45,164 nt of DNA, from contig CACIRZ010000008.1 of assembly GCA_902589185.1 (NCBI GenBank), positions 1 through 45,164 of the forward strand, read 5' to 3'. The DNA is from an uncultured SAR116 cluster alpha proteobacterium (GTDB lineage: Bacteria; Pseudomonadota; Alphaproteobacteria; Puniceispirillales; Marisalimonadaceae). Position 1 is the first letter of the stretch. Each line of letters begins with the position of its first letter. A program made the translations under genes and the position numbers. Below are positions 27,955-37,503 of this stretch, one piece after another. A model generated the notes under the pieces. The model searched no databases and was not told the DNA's origin. It worked only from the letters and a program-made list of their open reading frames with translations.

Positions 27955-29022
27955 ATGTCTATAAAGCCTTATGGTTCAACTTCAGGAAGAAATCATGGAA
28001 AACCAGGAATAGAGATAAGACCTCCTTCTAAAACTGTAGATGCACATTGTCATCTTCATGTTCAAGAAGCGGCAGACCTTGTCCAAGGATTATTTGATCA
28101 ACAAGACATCCCTGCTTTTAGACATGCCAACCAAATTACAACAAATCAAAATATTCAGCAGGTTAAAGATAGATTTATGGATTTAACTAATGTTGAAACA
28201 AGATTAAAAAAAATGGACTCACAAGGCATTGATCTACAAGTTCTGATACCTGTGCCATTCCAACATTATTGTAATGTAAAAAGTGAAGTTGCATATAAAG
28301 CTATAGAAACTATTAATAATAAACTCTCAGAAACAGCTAGTAATCGTAAAGATAGGTTTGTTGCATTAGGAACTCTTCCAATGCAGAACGGTGATATTGC
28401 TGCCAAAGAAATGGAAAGATGTGTAAATGAACTTGATATAAGAGGCTTTCAGATTATTACATTTCAAGACGGAAAAGAGTTATCACACCCTTCTTATGAT
28501 GGTATTTGGGAAACAGCCACAAAATTAGATATCCCTATTTTTCTTCATCCAAATGGTTATCCTGAAGGAGAAAGATTAAAAGATCATTATTTCATTAATA
28601 TAATTGGAAATCCAATGGATACTACTGCAGCCCTTCATCATTTAATTTTTGATGGAACAATGGAAAAAAATCCAAATTTAAAAATTTTAGTTGCTCATGG
28701 TGGTGGTTATCTTCCGGCATATTCGGCAAGGATTGATCATGCATGGGGTGCTAGACCTGATTGTAGAGGCAATAATCTCAAACACAAGCCGTCCGATTAC
28801 CTTAAAAGAATGTATTTTGATACTGTAGTCTTTTCATTTGATCAACTAAAGTATCTTATTGATAAATATGGTGCTGATCATATTATTATGGGAACTGACT
28901 ACCCATATGATATGGCTGAAGATGACCCCATAGAACATGTTATGGGAACTGAAGGACTTTCAAAAGATCAAATTGAGATGATTACTGGTGGTAATGCATG
29001 TTCATTATTTAAAATTAAATAA
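27955..29022 (+). CDS. ACMSD-type amidohydrolase (amidohydrolase_2 family)
   Basis: TIM-barrel metal-dependent hydrolase or decarboxylase, about 355 residues. Metal ligands: HxH in DAHCHLHV, His in IFLHPNGYP, His in LVAHGGGYLP and Asp in IMGTDYPYDM. The family includes aminocarboxymuconate-semialdehyde decarboxylase and resorcylate decarboxylases, so decarboxylation of an aromatic or ring-cleavage acid is plausible, but the substrate is open. An ATG at 27943 is in frame, but GGAGA at 27945-27949 clearly serves the ATG at 27955. It is ten bases from the TRAP-like binding-protein gene and starts the catabolic part of the window. Confidence 0.88.
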   Translation: MSIKPYGSTSGRNHGKPGIEIRPPSKTVDAHCHLHVQEAADLVQGLFDQQDIPAFRHANQITTNQNIQQVKDRFMDLTNVETRLKKMDSQGIDLQVLIPVPFQHYCNVKSEVAYKAIETINNKLSETASNRKDRFVALGTLPMQNGDIAAKEMERCVNELDIRGFQIITFQDGKELSHPSYDGIWETATKLDIPIFLHPNGYPEGERLKDHYFINIIGNPMDTTAALHHLIFDGTMEKNPNLKILVAHGGGYLPAYSARIDHAWGARPDCRGNNLKHKPSDYLKRMYFDTVVFSFDQLKYLIDKYGADHIIMGTDYPYDMAEDDPIEHVMGTEGLSKDQIEMITGGNACSLFKIK

Positions 29023-29032
29023 GTAGTCTACT

Positions 29033-29935
29033 TTGAAACAAAATTTAATTATTGGTGGTTATCAAGGCTCTGCATCACTGCATACCAAATCTATTGGATA
29101 TTTTATTAGTGAAATAACCAATAATTTTGTTATTGATTTTAAAATGGATGTCACTACTGATGGAGATAAAGCTTCAAGTTTAATTGAGAAAACACAACAT
29201 GAAGACATACATGTTTCTTACTTGTTATCTAGCTATTTTGAGAAAATATTACCAGAAATCAAAATTTTAGATTTACCTTATCTGTTTAATAACAGAAATG
29301 AAGCATACAATTTCTTAAAATCAGATTTTTTTAGTTATATAGATGGTAAATTAAAAGATAAAAATTTAAAACTATTAGGTTTTTGGGACAATGGCATTAG
29401 ACACATAAGTTCTAAAATAAAATTAATCAAAACTCTCTCTGATTGTAAAGGACAGGTAATTCGGACTACCCCTAGTCCACTTCATATAGAAATTTTTAAA
29501 AATTTAGGATTTGCACCTAAACCTCTAGACGTAAGGGATTTTAAAATAGCTATCGAAAAGAATGATATAGACGCACAAGAAAATCCTTTAACTAATTACT
29601 GGAATTTTGGGGTATATAAAAAACAGGAATTCGTTACTTTAACATCTCATATTTTTGGATTTTGTTTATTTGTTATCAATAATAGTTATTTCGATAACTT
29701 AACAAATTTAAATAAGAAATTCTTAATTAAAAAATCAAAAAAAGTAACTGATTATCAAAGAAAATTAGCCATTGATGAAGATGAGATTTTAATCAAAAAA
29801 TTAAAGTTAGAAAATATTAAAATACAAACTATTAATAAAAAAAGCTTAAAGGACTTTAAAAGTGTTACTAATGTTTTTCACAACAGTTACTTTCAAACTT
29901 ACCCTAATATGAAACAATATATTAAAACTGAATAA
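29033..29935 (+). CDS. DctP-like TRAP binding protein lacking a signal peptide
   Basis: About 300 residues with the DctP fold: IKILDLPYLFNNRNEAY (about 80-96), LLGFWDNGIRHISS, and CKGQVIRTTPSPLHIEIFKNLGFAP, where the Arg is the one that usually salt-bridges the substrate carboxylate. Unlike normal family members it begins directly with the first strand of the mature domain (TTG start, LIIGGYQGSAS); no hydrophobic leader is present and none is visible upstream before the amidohydrolase stop ten bases away. No dctQ/dctM genes are adjacent. It may be a cytoplasmic sensor or ligand-binding derivative, or a decaying gene; the frame is intact. It is co-directional with the amidohydrolase and likely co-transcribed. 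Confidence 0.78.
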   Translation: MKQNLIIGGYQGSASLHTKSIGYFISEITNNFVIDFKMDVTTDGDKASSLIEKTQHEDIHVSYLLSSYFEKILPEIKILDLPYLFNNRNEAYNFLKSDFFSYIDGKLKDKNLKLLGFWDNGIRHISSKIKLIKTLSDCKGQVIRTTPSPLHIEIFKNLGFAPKPLDVRDFKIAIEKNDIDAQENPLTNYWNFGVYKKQEFVTLTSHIFGFCLFVINNSYFDNLTNLNKKFLIKKSKKVTDYQRKLAIDEDEILIKKLKLENIKIQTINKKSLKDFKSVTNVFHNSYFQTYPNMKQYIKTE

Positions 29936-29940
29936 ATGAT

Positions 29941-31641
29941 TTATTTTACAGGCCTTAAGAAATCAAAATCGGCCCCTTTATCTGCTTGAAGCACACCTTC
30001 ATGAAAAATTTTATCATACCCTCTTCTTTTAATTATTTTATTACTTTTTTTACTCTTTTTTCTTGAAGCTATCTCTTCATCAGATAACTTAAGTTCTAAT
30101 AATCTTTTTTTAACATCTAATTTTATAATATCGCCACTCTTTACAATGTCTAAAGTACCTCCAGCGGCAGCCTCTGGACAAACATGTAAAATAATTGTGC
30201 CTGCTGCAGTACCACTCATTCTTCCATCAGAAATTCTTACCATGTCCTTAACGCCTTGCTTGGCTAATTTTTTAGGAATAGGTATTAAGCCAGCCTCAGG
30301 CATACCTGGTGCACCTATTGGACCAATATTTTTAAGAAGAAGAATACTGTCCTTAGTAACGTTTAAATCATCACTATCAATTCTATTCGCTAAATCTTCA
30401 AGATTCTCAAATACCTCAACTACACCTTCATGAGCTAACAGTTCTTTGCTTGCTGCTGATTGTTTAATTATAGCCGATTTAGGAGCAAGATTTCCTTTTA
30501 ATACTGCTATACTTCCCTTATCAAAAATAGGATTTTCAACGTTTCTTATAACTTCTTGCTTCCAATTATACTCATTTTTCTCAATAATTTCTTTGATAGT
30601 TTCGCCTGTGACTGTAATAGCATCTAAATAAAGGTAATCCTTTAATTCATTTAAAATTCTTGGCAACCCTCCTGATTTAAACAAATCTTCCATATAACCA
30701 GAACCAGACGGCTTTAAGTCAACAATCATGGGTGTGTCTTTTGTCATTTTATCAAATTCATTAAGGTCAATATCTATACCTAGTCTACCAGCCATAGCTG
30801 TCAAATGAACTATTCCATTAGTTGATCCGCCAATTGCAGACAAAACAGTCAATGCATTTTTGAAATTTTTTAGAGTTAAGAAACTTTTTGGGTTAAATGA
30901 TTTATTGGCAATTTCAACAGCCACTTTACCAGTTTCCTCTGCAATTCTTCTTCTTTCTGCAGAAACGGCTGGTGCTGAAGCACCATTTGATATCATCATG
31001 CCAAGAGCTTCAGTAATTAGTGCCATTGTACTGGCAGTACCCATTACACCACATGTTCCAACAGTGGGAACTAACTGATTATTAACTTCATTAATTTCAG
31101 CAAGATCTATTTCTTCTGCTCTGAATTTTGCCCAATAACCTCTACAATCTGTACAAGCCCCTACTCTCTCTCCTCTATGAGATCCAGTAAGCATGGGGCC
31201 AGTAACTAATTGTATTGCAGGAATATTTGCACTAAACGCACCCATCAATTGGGCAGGCACTGTTTTATCACAACCGCCTATTAAAACACATGCATCCATT
31301 GGCTGGGCTTTCATCATTTCTTCTGTATCAATTGACATTAAGTTTCTTAAATACATAGAAGTTGGATAAGCAAAAGATTCATGAATACTTATTGTAGGAA
31401 ACTCTAATGGTATAGCGCCTGAAGATAATATCCCAGCCTTCACACTTTTTATTAAATCAGGTACATTTCCATGGCACGGATTATAGTCACTGTAAGTGTT
31501 AGTGACTCCAATAATAGGCTTATTAAGCATCTCCTCTGAATAACCCATACCCTTGATGAAAGCCTTTCTCAAAAAAATCGAAAACTCACTATCCCCATAG
31601 TTGGTAAGATTTTTATACATACCTGATTCTTTTTTGGTCAT
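29941..31641 (-). CDS. IlvD/Edd-family dehydratase (sugar-acid dehydratase-like)
   Basis: Fe-S-dependent dehydratase of about 566 residues. The three cluster cysteines are in NPCHGNV, GGCDKTVPAQ and GTCGVMGTAST; the last form is typical of the arabinonate/xylonate dehydratase branch rather than biosynthetic IlvD. It removes water from a 2,3-dihydroxy acid to give a 2-oxo-3-deoxy acid. The ATG at 31641 is preferred to a GTG one codon earlier. It is the last gene of a minus-strand run starting with the flavin reductase, 43 bases after the Mo-subunit gene, and converges with the TRAP-like gene at five bases. A role in branched-chain amino acid synthesis is not excluded. Confidence 0.87.
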   Translation of the reverse strand: MTKKESGMYKNLTNYGDSEFSIFLRKAFIKGMGYSEEMLNKPIIGVTNTYSDYNPCHGNVPDLIKSVKAGILSSGAIPLEFPTISIHESFAYPTSMYLRNLMSIDTEEMMKAQPMDACVLIGGCDKTVPAQLMGAFSANIPAIQLVTGPMLTGSHRGERVGACTDCRGYWAKFRAEEIDLAEINEVNNQLVPTVGTCGVMGTASTMALITEALGMMISNGASAPAVSAERRRIAEETGKVAVEIANKSFNPKSFLTLKNFKNALTVLSAIGGSTNGIVHLTAMAGRLGIDIDLNEFDKMTKDTPMIVDLKPSGSGYMEDLFKSGGLPRILNELKDYLYLDAITVTGETIKEIIEKNEYNWKQEVIRNVENPIFDKGSIAVLKGNLAPKSAIIKQSAASKELLAHEGVVEVFENLEDLANRIDSDDLNVTKDSILLLKNIGPIGAPGMPEAGLIPIPKKLAKQGVKDMVRISDGRMSGTAAGTIILHVCPEAAAGGTLDIVKSGDIIKLDVKKRLLELKLSDEEIASRKKSKKSNKIIKRRGYDKIFHEGVLQADKGADFDFLRPVK

Positions 31642-31684
31642 CACAATAGATCCCTAATTATTTTTTGATAAATTCGCAGATAAA

Positions 31685-33838
31685 TTAATTTAATAATTCT
31701 TTCGTAATATTATCCTTGGTAAATGGCAATATTTTTATTCTTTGACCAAGGGCATTACACAATGCGTTTGAAATAGCTGCTCCAGTTGGTCCTGCAACTA
31801 CTTCACCTACGCCTAAATAAGGAGAACCTTTTTGGTCAATTACACTTGTAGTAAAAACAGGAATGTTATCAAAACCTATAATTTTATAACTATCCCAATC
31901 CTTAGAAATTATTTCTTTTGAATCGAAAATCACTTCTTCGTATAAAGCCCAACTTGCTGCTTGAATGAATCCACCTTCAACCTGTGCTTTTATACCATCT
32001 TCATAAGCAATTTCTCCAGCATCTACAGTTATCCAAGCATGATTTAAATTAATTTCTAAATCATCAGTTACATTTAATTCCACACCAACTGCGCAATATG
32101 CCGCAGAATTTTTATATCTTGAAAAAGCTATACCTCTAAAGCTATAATCTTTAGGTTTAAAAATTTCCATTTTTTCTTTTAGGTTATTAAGAACATCAAT
32201 GGCACGCTCATCATCTAAATGATTAATTCTAATATCAAAAGGATCTATGTTTTTAATTGATGCCAAATCATTTAAAAAACTTTCAGACGCTGTTACATTT
32301 GCGAAAGCACCTAAAGTTCGTAATGCAGATGTCCTCAATGGCAAATCATGAACTAAGTTTTTTACTAATCTAGTTTCTTTGAAATTATAAATTGGATCTA
32401 AATTCCTATGTATGCCCATATGAGCAGATGTTTTGGGCGTTGATTTTGTTTTTGCAAAATTATTAGTTAAAAATTTATAACTTGTAAAATTAGTTAATTC
32501 TAAATCTGATGGTCTTGACAAATATGTATCCGAATAAGCCTCATTTGACCAATAAATAACTTCTCCATAATCATTAATAGCTCCAAAAACTTTGTTTAAA
32601 GATGCGCTTCCGTAAGGTTCCCATGAATGCTCATCTTCTCTTGTCCATTTTAATAAGATATGACGATCAGGATATTCCTTTGCAATCACTGATGCTTCAA
32701 ATGCCACGTCATCAGCACCATTATGACCATAGCAACCTGAGCCAGGCATAAATTTCAAACTGACAAGATTTGGATCAATATCAAAAAACTTACTAATGGA
32801 ATATTTTAGAGCAAAAATTGATTGGCTATGAGAAAATATAGTAAATTTGTTATCTTTACAAATAGCACAACTTGCAGATGGTCCTATAGGTCCATGCATT
32901 AAATAACTTTTTTTAAAAGTTGTTGATAATGATTTAATTTTTGGATCATCAAAAGATTTTTTTTCTGGTATCTCTTCATAAAAAGCCTCTCCTCCAGATT
33001 TAACTAACAAAGATTCCTTTTCATTTTTTTCCAGAGAATTAAAAACATTTTCATTAGATAATTGCTGCTTTTCTTCCCAAAAAATATTTTTTTTAGCAAT
33101 CTCCAAGAACTTTGTAACTAAAAATTCATCCTGAGACAGAATTGCAACAAAAGAGCCTTTAACAAAAAGTATAATGTCATTCTCAACAAGTCTTTTTTTA
33201 AAGTCTTCATTTATTTTGATTAATTTGCAGTGATAAGAAGGAGGCCTGACTATTCTAGCATGTAACATTTTTGGAAAATTAATATCATGAACATATTTAT
33301 ATTTTCCTGTAACAATATCATTAATAGTTTTTAACTCTATTTTTTGATTGTTTTCATAATTTATTTTTTTAAGAGAGTTCTCATCAAAATTTTCAGGAAT
33401 AATAATTTTTCTAAAATCATCTGTTTTAGCAAAATCCCAATAAGAAATAGTTTTGTTAGAATTCTTATCTTTAATAACTCCATTTTCAAAAAGAATATCT
33501 TCATTTTTAATCTCAAGATTTTCTAATGCATACTTGATAAAATTTATTTTTAGAGTAATAGAAGCAGCCTTAATAGCAGATCCTGAATTTGCTACAGACA
33601 AACTGCTAGCAGTAATGCCTTCATTAGGTGATATATCAGTACTTAATTTAATGATTTCTATTTGATCATATTTAATTTCAGTGATTTTAGAAGCAATTAA
33701 TGCCAGTGTAGAACTTATATGTTGTCCTATATCGATTTTACCAGAGTAAACTTTTAAAATTCCAGGATTACTAAAATCAAACCAATGACTTAATTTGTTG
33801 TAAGTATTAATACTAGGGCCGCTGTTAAATTGATTCAT
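31685..33838 (-). CDS. Molybdopterin-binding large subunit of a xanthine-dehydrogenase-family hydroxylase (IorB/NicB-like)
   Basis: Mo-cofactor subunit, 717 residues, that hydroxylates aromatic rings, N-heterocycles or aldehydes using water. The order is that of two-subunit enzymes: a Mo-binding part first (KVYSGKIDIGQHISSTLALI, then NEGITASSLSVANSGSAIKA), an 'ald_Xan_dh' part in the middle (DIVTGKYKYVHDINFPKMLH), and the second Mo-binding part with GPSASC, the MPGSGCYGHNGADDVA loop and the C-terminal LGVGEVVAGPTGAAISNAL, whose Glu in GVGE is the likely catalytic base. No twin-arginine signal, so apparently cytoplasmic. It is 13 bases downstream of the 2Fe-2S subunit gene. Confidence 0.88.
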   Translation of the reverse strand: MNQFNSGPSINTYNKLSHWFDFSNPGILKVYSGKIDIGQHISSTLALIASKITEIKYDQIEIIKLSTDISPNEGITASSLSVANSGSAIKAASITLKINFIKYALENLEIKNEDILFENGVIKDKNSNKTISYWDFAKTDDFRKIIIPENFDENSLKKINYENNQKIELKTINDIVTGKYKYVHDINFPKMLHARIVRPPSYHCKLIKINEDFKKRLVENDIILFVKGSFVAILSQDEFLVTKFLEIAKKNIFWEEKQQLSNENVFNSLEKNEKESLLVKSGGEAFYEEIPEKKSFDDPKIKSLSTTFKKSYLMHGPIGPSASCAICKDNKFTIFSHSQSIFALKYSISKFFDIDPNLVSLKFMPGSGCYGHNGADDVAFEASVIAKEYPDRHILLKWTREDEHSWEPYGSASLNKVFGAINDYGEVIYWSNEAYSDTYLSRPSDLELTNFTSYKFLTNNFAKTKSTPKTSAHMGIHRNLDPIYNFKETRLVKNLVHDLPLRTSALRTLGAFANVTASESFLNDLASIKNIDPFDIRINHLDDERAIDVLNNLKEKMEIFKPKDYSFRGIAFSRYKNSAAYCAVGVELNVTDDLEINLNHAWITVDAGEIAYEDGIKAQVEGGFIQAASWALYEEVIFDSKEIISKDWDSYKIIGFDNIPVFTTSVIDQKGSPYLGVGEVVAGPTGAAISNALCNALGQRIKILPFTKDNITKELLN

Positions 33839-33851
33839 AATATTAATTACT

Positions 33852-34316
33852 CTAATTTTCTATTAAACTATCAATCGCCTTTAATACTACAGAATGAGAT
33901 CCACAGCGGCACAAATGGCCATTTAAAGCATTTTGAATTTCTTGTGACGAAGGTTTTTTATTTTTATCAAATAGTGCTGTAATACTTATTATAATACCAC
34001 TTGTGCAATACCCACATTGAGCTGCATTAAATTCTCTGAACGCTTCTTGAACATTATTTAAACCATCTTTGTTTTCAAGGCCTTCAATAGTTGTAATTTC
34101 ACAATTTTGATAATCTTTAGCCAATAAATTACACGAAAGTTTTTTTTCTCCATCTATTAATATAGCACAGCTTCCACATTGCTCGAGACCGCATCCTAGT
34201 TTTGTCCCAGTTAAACCAAGTTCATCTCTAATTACATGAATTAGAGTTTTATCTTCAATTATGGGTATTTTTTTTAAATTACCATTTATTTTAAAGCTGC
34301 AATCAAGATAATTCAT
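33852..34316 (-). CDS. 2Fe-2S small subunit of Mo hydroxylase (IorA/NicA-like)
   Basis: Electron-transfer subunit of 154 residues with two [2Fe-2S] clusters. The plant-ferredoxin-type cluster is in LGCGLEQCGSCAILIDGEKKLSC (first Cys to last about 40-60), and the second is in CGYCTSG and GHLCRCGSH in the C-terminal helical domain. It pairs with the large subunit just downstream. No FAD-binding third subunit gene (CoxM type) lies nearby, as in isoquinoline oxidoreductase and nicotinate hydroxylase systems, which pass electrons to other acceptors. Confidence 0.93.
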   Translation of the reverse strand: MNYLDCSFKINGNLKKIPIIEDKTLIHVIRDELGLTGTKLGCGLEQCGSCAILIDGEKKLSCNLLAKDYQNCEITTIEGLENKDGLNNVQEAFREFNAAQCGYCTSGIIISITALFDKNKKPSSQEIQNALNGHLCRCGSHSVVLKAIDSLIEN

Positions 34317-34334
34317 ATAATTTTCTATCCATAA

Positions 34335-35339
34335 TTAATTAACTTTATTATCCTTGTTTGTAAATTCATCTGTAAAAAGAATTATTTTACCAAAGTGACT
34401 GTTTTTATTCATAATATCTAGTGCTTCTTTTGCCTTTGTTAAATGCATTTTTGAATAAATAACTTGTCTAATTTTTCCTGCTAAAACGCTCGCCCAAAGA
34501 TCATTATTTGCCAAAGTAGCTACCATTTCATTTTCTTCAAGGGATCTTGTTCTACCAGTAGTCCCAACATAATGAAGTCTTCTTTTAGCATGAAGATCAT
34601 AATTAAAATTTCCACTCATACCTGCAAGTCTTCCAATATTTACAATATGACCATGTATTTTAGTTGCTTCCATATTTTTATTTACATAATTACCTGAAAG
34701 CATATCAATTAAAATATCTACTCCTTCTCCACTTGTTGCTTTTAAGACATCATCAAGCCAATTGTCACTTGATATATCTATAAGTACATTAGCACCATAT
34801 TCTTTTAGTTTATTTAATTTTATTTTATTTGTTGAAGAGCCCAAAACTCTACTTGCTCCTAGTGATTTTGCTATTTGAAGCCCAATTAATCCTACACCAG
34901 TAGTTGCACCTTGAATAAAAACTGTTTGCCCTTTAACAAATTTTCCGTTTGTTACAATAGCATCATGCATAGTTTGAAGGCTTCCTTGAATTGAAGCGCC
35001 CTGCTCCCAAGAAATTTTATCATTATCAAATTTTACAATTCTTTTAAAATTAGCTACTGCATATTCAGCCCAACCAGAGCCTCCTCTACACATTACTTTA
35101 TCGCCAATATTAAAATTATTGACAGATTTGCCTAATTCAACAATTTTACCAGCAAATTCTCCGCCAATAATTTTATGTTCTCCACCAGTGTGACCAAATG
35201 ATTGACCTTGAGTTTCCAATAAATCAGATCTGTTTAGGCCACATGTATAAACTTTTACTAAAACTTGATCAGGTTTAATTTCAGGAATAGGAAGATCTTT
35301 TATTTCTACTCCATTATTAGTTAATGTGACTGCTATCAT
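34335..35339 (-). CDS. Quinone-oxidoreductase-like MDR enzyme
   Basis: Medium-chain dehydrogenase/reductase, 334 residues, zinc-free QOR/enoyl-reductase group. N-terminal GroES-like domain with CGLNRSDLLETQG and GGEFAGKIVELG; NADPH Rossmann domain with FIQGATTGVGLIGLQIAK (about 143-160). The zinc-binding cysteines and histidine of alcohol dehydrogenases are absent. It may reduce an enone or quinone intermediate of the pathway. Spacing to the SDR gene upstream is 24 bases and to the 2Fe-2S gene downstream 18 bases, in keeping with one transcript. Confidence 0.87.
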   Translation of the reverse strand: MIAVTLTNNGVEIKDLPIPEIKPDQVLVKVYTCGLNRSDLLETQGQSFGHTGGEHKIIGGEFAGKIVELGKSVNNFNIGDKVMCRGGSGWAEYAVANFKRIVKFDNDKISWEQGASIQGSLQTMHDAIVTNGKFVKGQTVFIQGATTGVGLIGLQIAKSLGASRVLGSSTNKIKLNKLKEYGANVLIDISSDNWLDDVLKATSGEGVDILIDMLSGNYVNKNMEATKIHGHIVNIGRLAGMSGNFNYDLHAKRRLHYVGTTGRTRSLEENEMVATLANNDLWASVLAGKIRQVIYSKMHLTKAKEALDIMNKNSHFGKIILFTDEFTNKDNKVN

Positions 35340-35363
35340 AAAAAAAACCTTATTAAATTTTGT

Positions 35364-36128
35364 TTATCTTGCAGTCCAACCTCCATCTACTAATACACTT
35401 GATCCAGTCATTAAGGAAGACGCATCAGATGCTAAAAATACAAATGGACCCATCAAGTCAGTTACTTCGCCTAATCTACCAATTGGTATCATTCCAATAG
35501 TAGTTTTTTTAAAGTCTTTATCTTTTAAAAATGGCTCAGTCATAGGGGTTTGAATAAAGGTAGGGCAGATTGCATTAACCCTTATACCATCAGGCCCTAA
35601 TTCAATAGCTAACGATTTTGTGAAACCTTCAATGGCAAACTTACTTGAACAATATGTAGTCCTATTAGGCCCGCCTACATGCCCCATTTGTGATGAAACA
35701 TTAATTATAGATCCTTTTATATTACTATCTAACATTTTCTTAACAACTAGTTTTGTTAGACTGATTACAGATCTTACATTTAAAGACATAACATAATCAA
35801 AATCTTCTATTTTTGTATCTATAAGTTTTGCTGGCCTATTAGTACCGGCATTATTTATAAGTATATCAAAAGGCTCAGCATTATTTATAAAAGCTGATAC
35901 CTCATCATCATTATTGACATCCAATACTTCATAAGATGCTTTAAAGCCTTCGTTATTTATGTGATCCGTTAAATCTTTTAATTCTTTTTCTGTTCTAGAG
36001 ACCAAAGTAACGTTTGCACCAGATTCTGCTAAAGCAATAGATGCGCCCATTCCAATTCCTCGACCAGCTCCAGTAACTAGAGCTCTTTTCCCGTCCAATC
36101 GAAAACTTGGTAATTTTGGATAATTCAT
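35364..36128 (-). CDS. Short-chain dehydrogenase (FabG-like SDR)
   Basis: Classical SDR, 254 residues. Cofactor motif TGAGRGIG (about 19-26), NNAG motif, catalytic Ser in NVSSQMGHVGG, YCSSK (Tyr-x3-Lys), and the C-terminal GSSVLVDGGWTAR. It probably oxidises a hydroxyl group of a catabolic intermediate, given its place between the HisD-family and MDR genes; fatty-acid FabG is unlikely in this context. AGGAG is present just before the ATG; eight bases separate it from the end of the HisD-family gene, so the two are likely co-translated partners. Confidence 0.9.
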   Translation of the reverse strand: MNYPKLPSFRLDGKRALVTGAGRGIGMGASIALAESGANVTLVSRTEKELKDLTDHINNEGFKASYEVLDVNNDDEVSAFINNAEPFDILINNAGTNRPAKLIDTKIEDFDYVMSLNVRSVISLTKLVVKKMLDSNIKGSIINVSSQMGHVGGPNRTTYCSSKFAIEGFTKSLAIELGPDGIRVNAICPTFIQTPMTEPFLKDKDFKKTTIGMIPIGRLGEVTDLMGPFVFLASDASSLMTGSSVLVDGGWTAR

Positions 36129-36136
36129 ATTTTCTC

Positions 36137-37444
36137 CTATTCTGCTGCAGCATATGGCTCAATATTTCTTCCACCATACCTTCTTACTCTAACATTAGCC
36201 TGCTCACCATGACCGGAAAAACCTTCCAATGCACATAACCTTGAGCAATACTCTCCAACAAGAGCAGAGGCCTCGTCAGTTAAAACTTTTTGATAAGTAC
36301 AAGTTTTTAGAAATTTGCCGACCCACAATCCGCCAGTGTATCTTGCAGCAGTTTTAGTTGGTAAAGTATGGTTTGTCCCTATAACTTTGTCACCAAAAGC
36401 AACATTTGTTCTTGAGCCTAAAAACAAAGCTCCATAATTAGTCATATTTTTATGAAAATAATCAGGATCTTCTGTCATTACCTGCACATGCTCAAATGCC
36501 AAGTCATCTGCAACTTTAACCATTTCATCAATATTGTCACAAACTATAACCTGACCGTATTCTTTCCATGAAACTCTAGCAATTCCAGCTGTTGGTAGAA
36601 TTTCTAACTGTCTCTCAACTTCTTTTAATGTTTCAAGAGCAAGTTTTTCTGAGTCAGTTAACAAAATAGCCGGACTAGTAGGTCCATGTTCTGCTTGACC
36701 TAATAGATCAATTGCACATATTTCTGGATCAGATGATTTATCGGCAATTATAAGTGTCTCTGTGGGACCTGCAAACAAGTCAATTCCAACTCTACCAAAT
36801 AATTGACGCTTTGCTTCAGCAACAAACATATTACCTGGTCCAACTAACATGTCTACACCATTTATGGTTTCAGTTCCGATTGCCATTGCGGCTACAGCTT
36901 GTATTCCACCTAAACATAATATCTTATCTGCCCCACCCATATGCATAGCAGCCACTATAGCAGGATGAGGCTCTCCACCTTGCGGAGGTGCGGATGCAAT
37001 AATATCTTTTACCCCAGCTACTTTAGCTGTTAAAACTGACATATGTGCAGAAGCTACCATTGGGTATTTACCTCCAGGAACATAACAACCTACTGCATTC
37101 ATTGGTATATTCTTATGCCCCAAAACTACACCTGGCATAGTTTCTACTTCTAAGTCTTTAATACATTCAAGTTGCTTTTGTGCAAAATTCCTTACTTGAG
37201 TTTGTGCAAATTTAATATCTTCAATATCTCTCTTAGATACTTTGCTTATTGCCGTTTCTATTTCTTCTTTACTTAAAATAAAATTGTCAGGTGAATAATT
37301 ATCAAATTTAATTGAAAGCTCTCTAACTGCTTCATCACCTCTTTTAGCTACATCTTGTAGAATTTTTTCAACTGTTTGTCTAACCTCTGCATCCGCTTCT
37401 ATAATTTCTTTCTCAGATTTTCCATTTTTTAACCACTTTGCCAT
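36137..37444 (-). CDS. Histidinol-dehydrogenase-family enzyme in a catabolic operon
   Basis: NAD-dependent four-electron dehydrogenase of the HisD fold, 435 residues. Zinc ligands and catalytic residues are kept: QAEHG (Gln, His), the Glu-His pair in [21 protein letters not shown] (Asp), and EGFSGH near the C terminus. No other his genes are near, while an SDR, a Mo hydroxylase and a TRAP transporter are. The segments [20 protein letters not shown] and [15 protein letters not shown] recall the non-biosynthetic branch that includes sulfopropanediol dehydrogenase (HpsN). The likely job is oxidation of a primary alcohol to a carboxylate; the substrate is unknown and a sulfonate is only one option. 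GAGGAA precedes the ATG. Confidence 0.85.
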   Translation of the reverse strand: MAKWLKNGKSEKEIIEADAEVRQTVEKILQDVAKRGDEAVRELSIKFDNYSPDNFILSKEEIETAISKVSKRDIEDIKFAQTQVRNFAQKQLECIKDLEVETMPGVVLGHKNIPMNAVGCYVPGGKYPMVASAHMSVLTAKVAGVKDIIASAPPQGGEPHPAIVAAMHMGGADKILCLGGIQAVAAMAIGTETINGVDMLVGPGNMFVAEAKRQLFGRVGIDLFAGPTETLIIADKSSDPEICAIDLLGQAEHGPTSPAILLTDSEKLALETLKEVERQLEILPTAGIARVSWKEYGQVIVCDNIDEMVKVADDLAFEHVQVMTEDPDYFHKNMTNYGALFLGSRTNVAFGDKVIGTNHTLPTKTAARYTGGLWVGKFLKTCTYQKVLTDEASALVGEYCSRLCALEGFSGHGEQANVRVRRYGGRNIEPYAAAE

Positions 37445-37503
37445 TTATTCCTCATTAATTTTTAATTATTATTTGATCCTATAATTTTTTTCGAATATTT
37501 CAA

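Noticed and set aside
30146-31078. Several open frames opposite the IlvD/Edd gene
   Set aside because: Shadows of a conserved Fe-S dehydratase; no independent coding evidence.
36137-37444. Histidine biosynthesis role for the HisD-family gene
   Set aside because: No other his gene is near and the neighbours are catabolic; family branch features fit a non-biosynthetic enzyme better.
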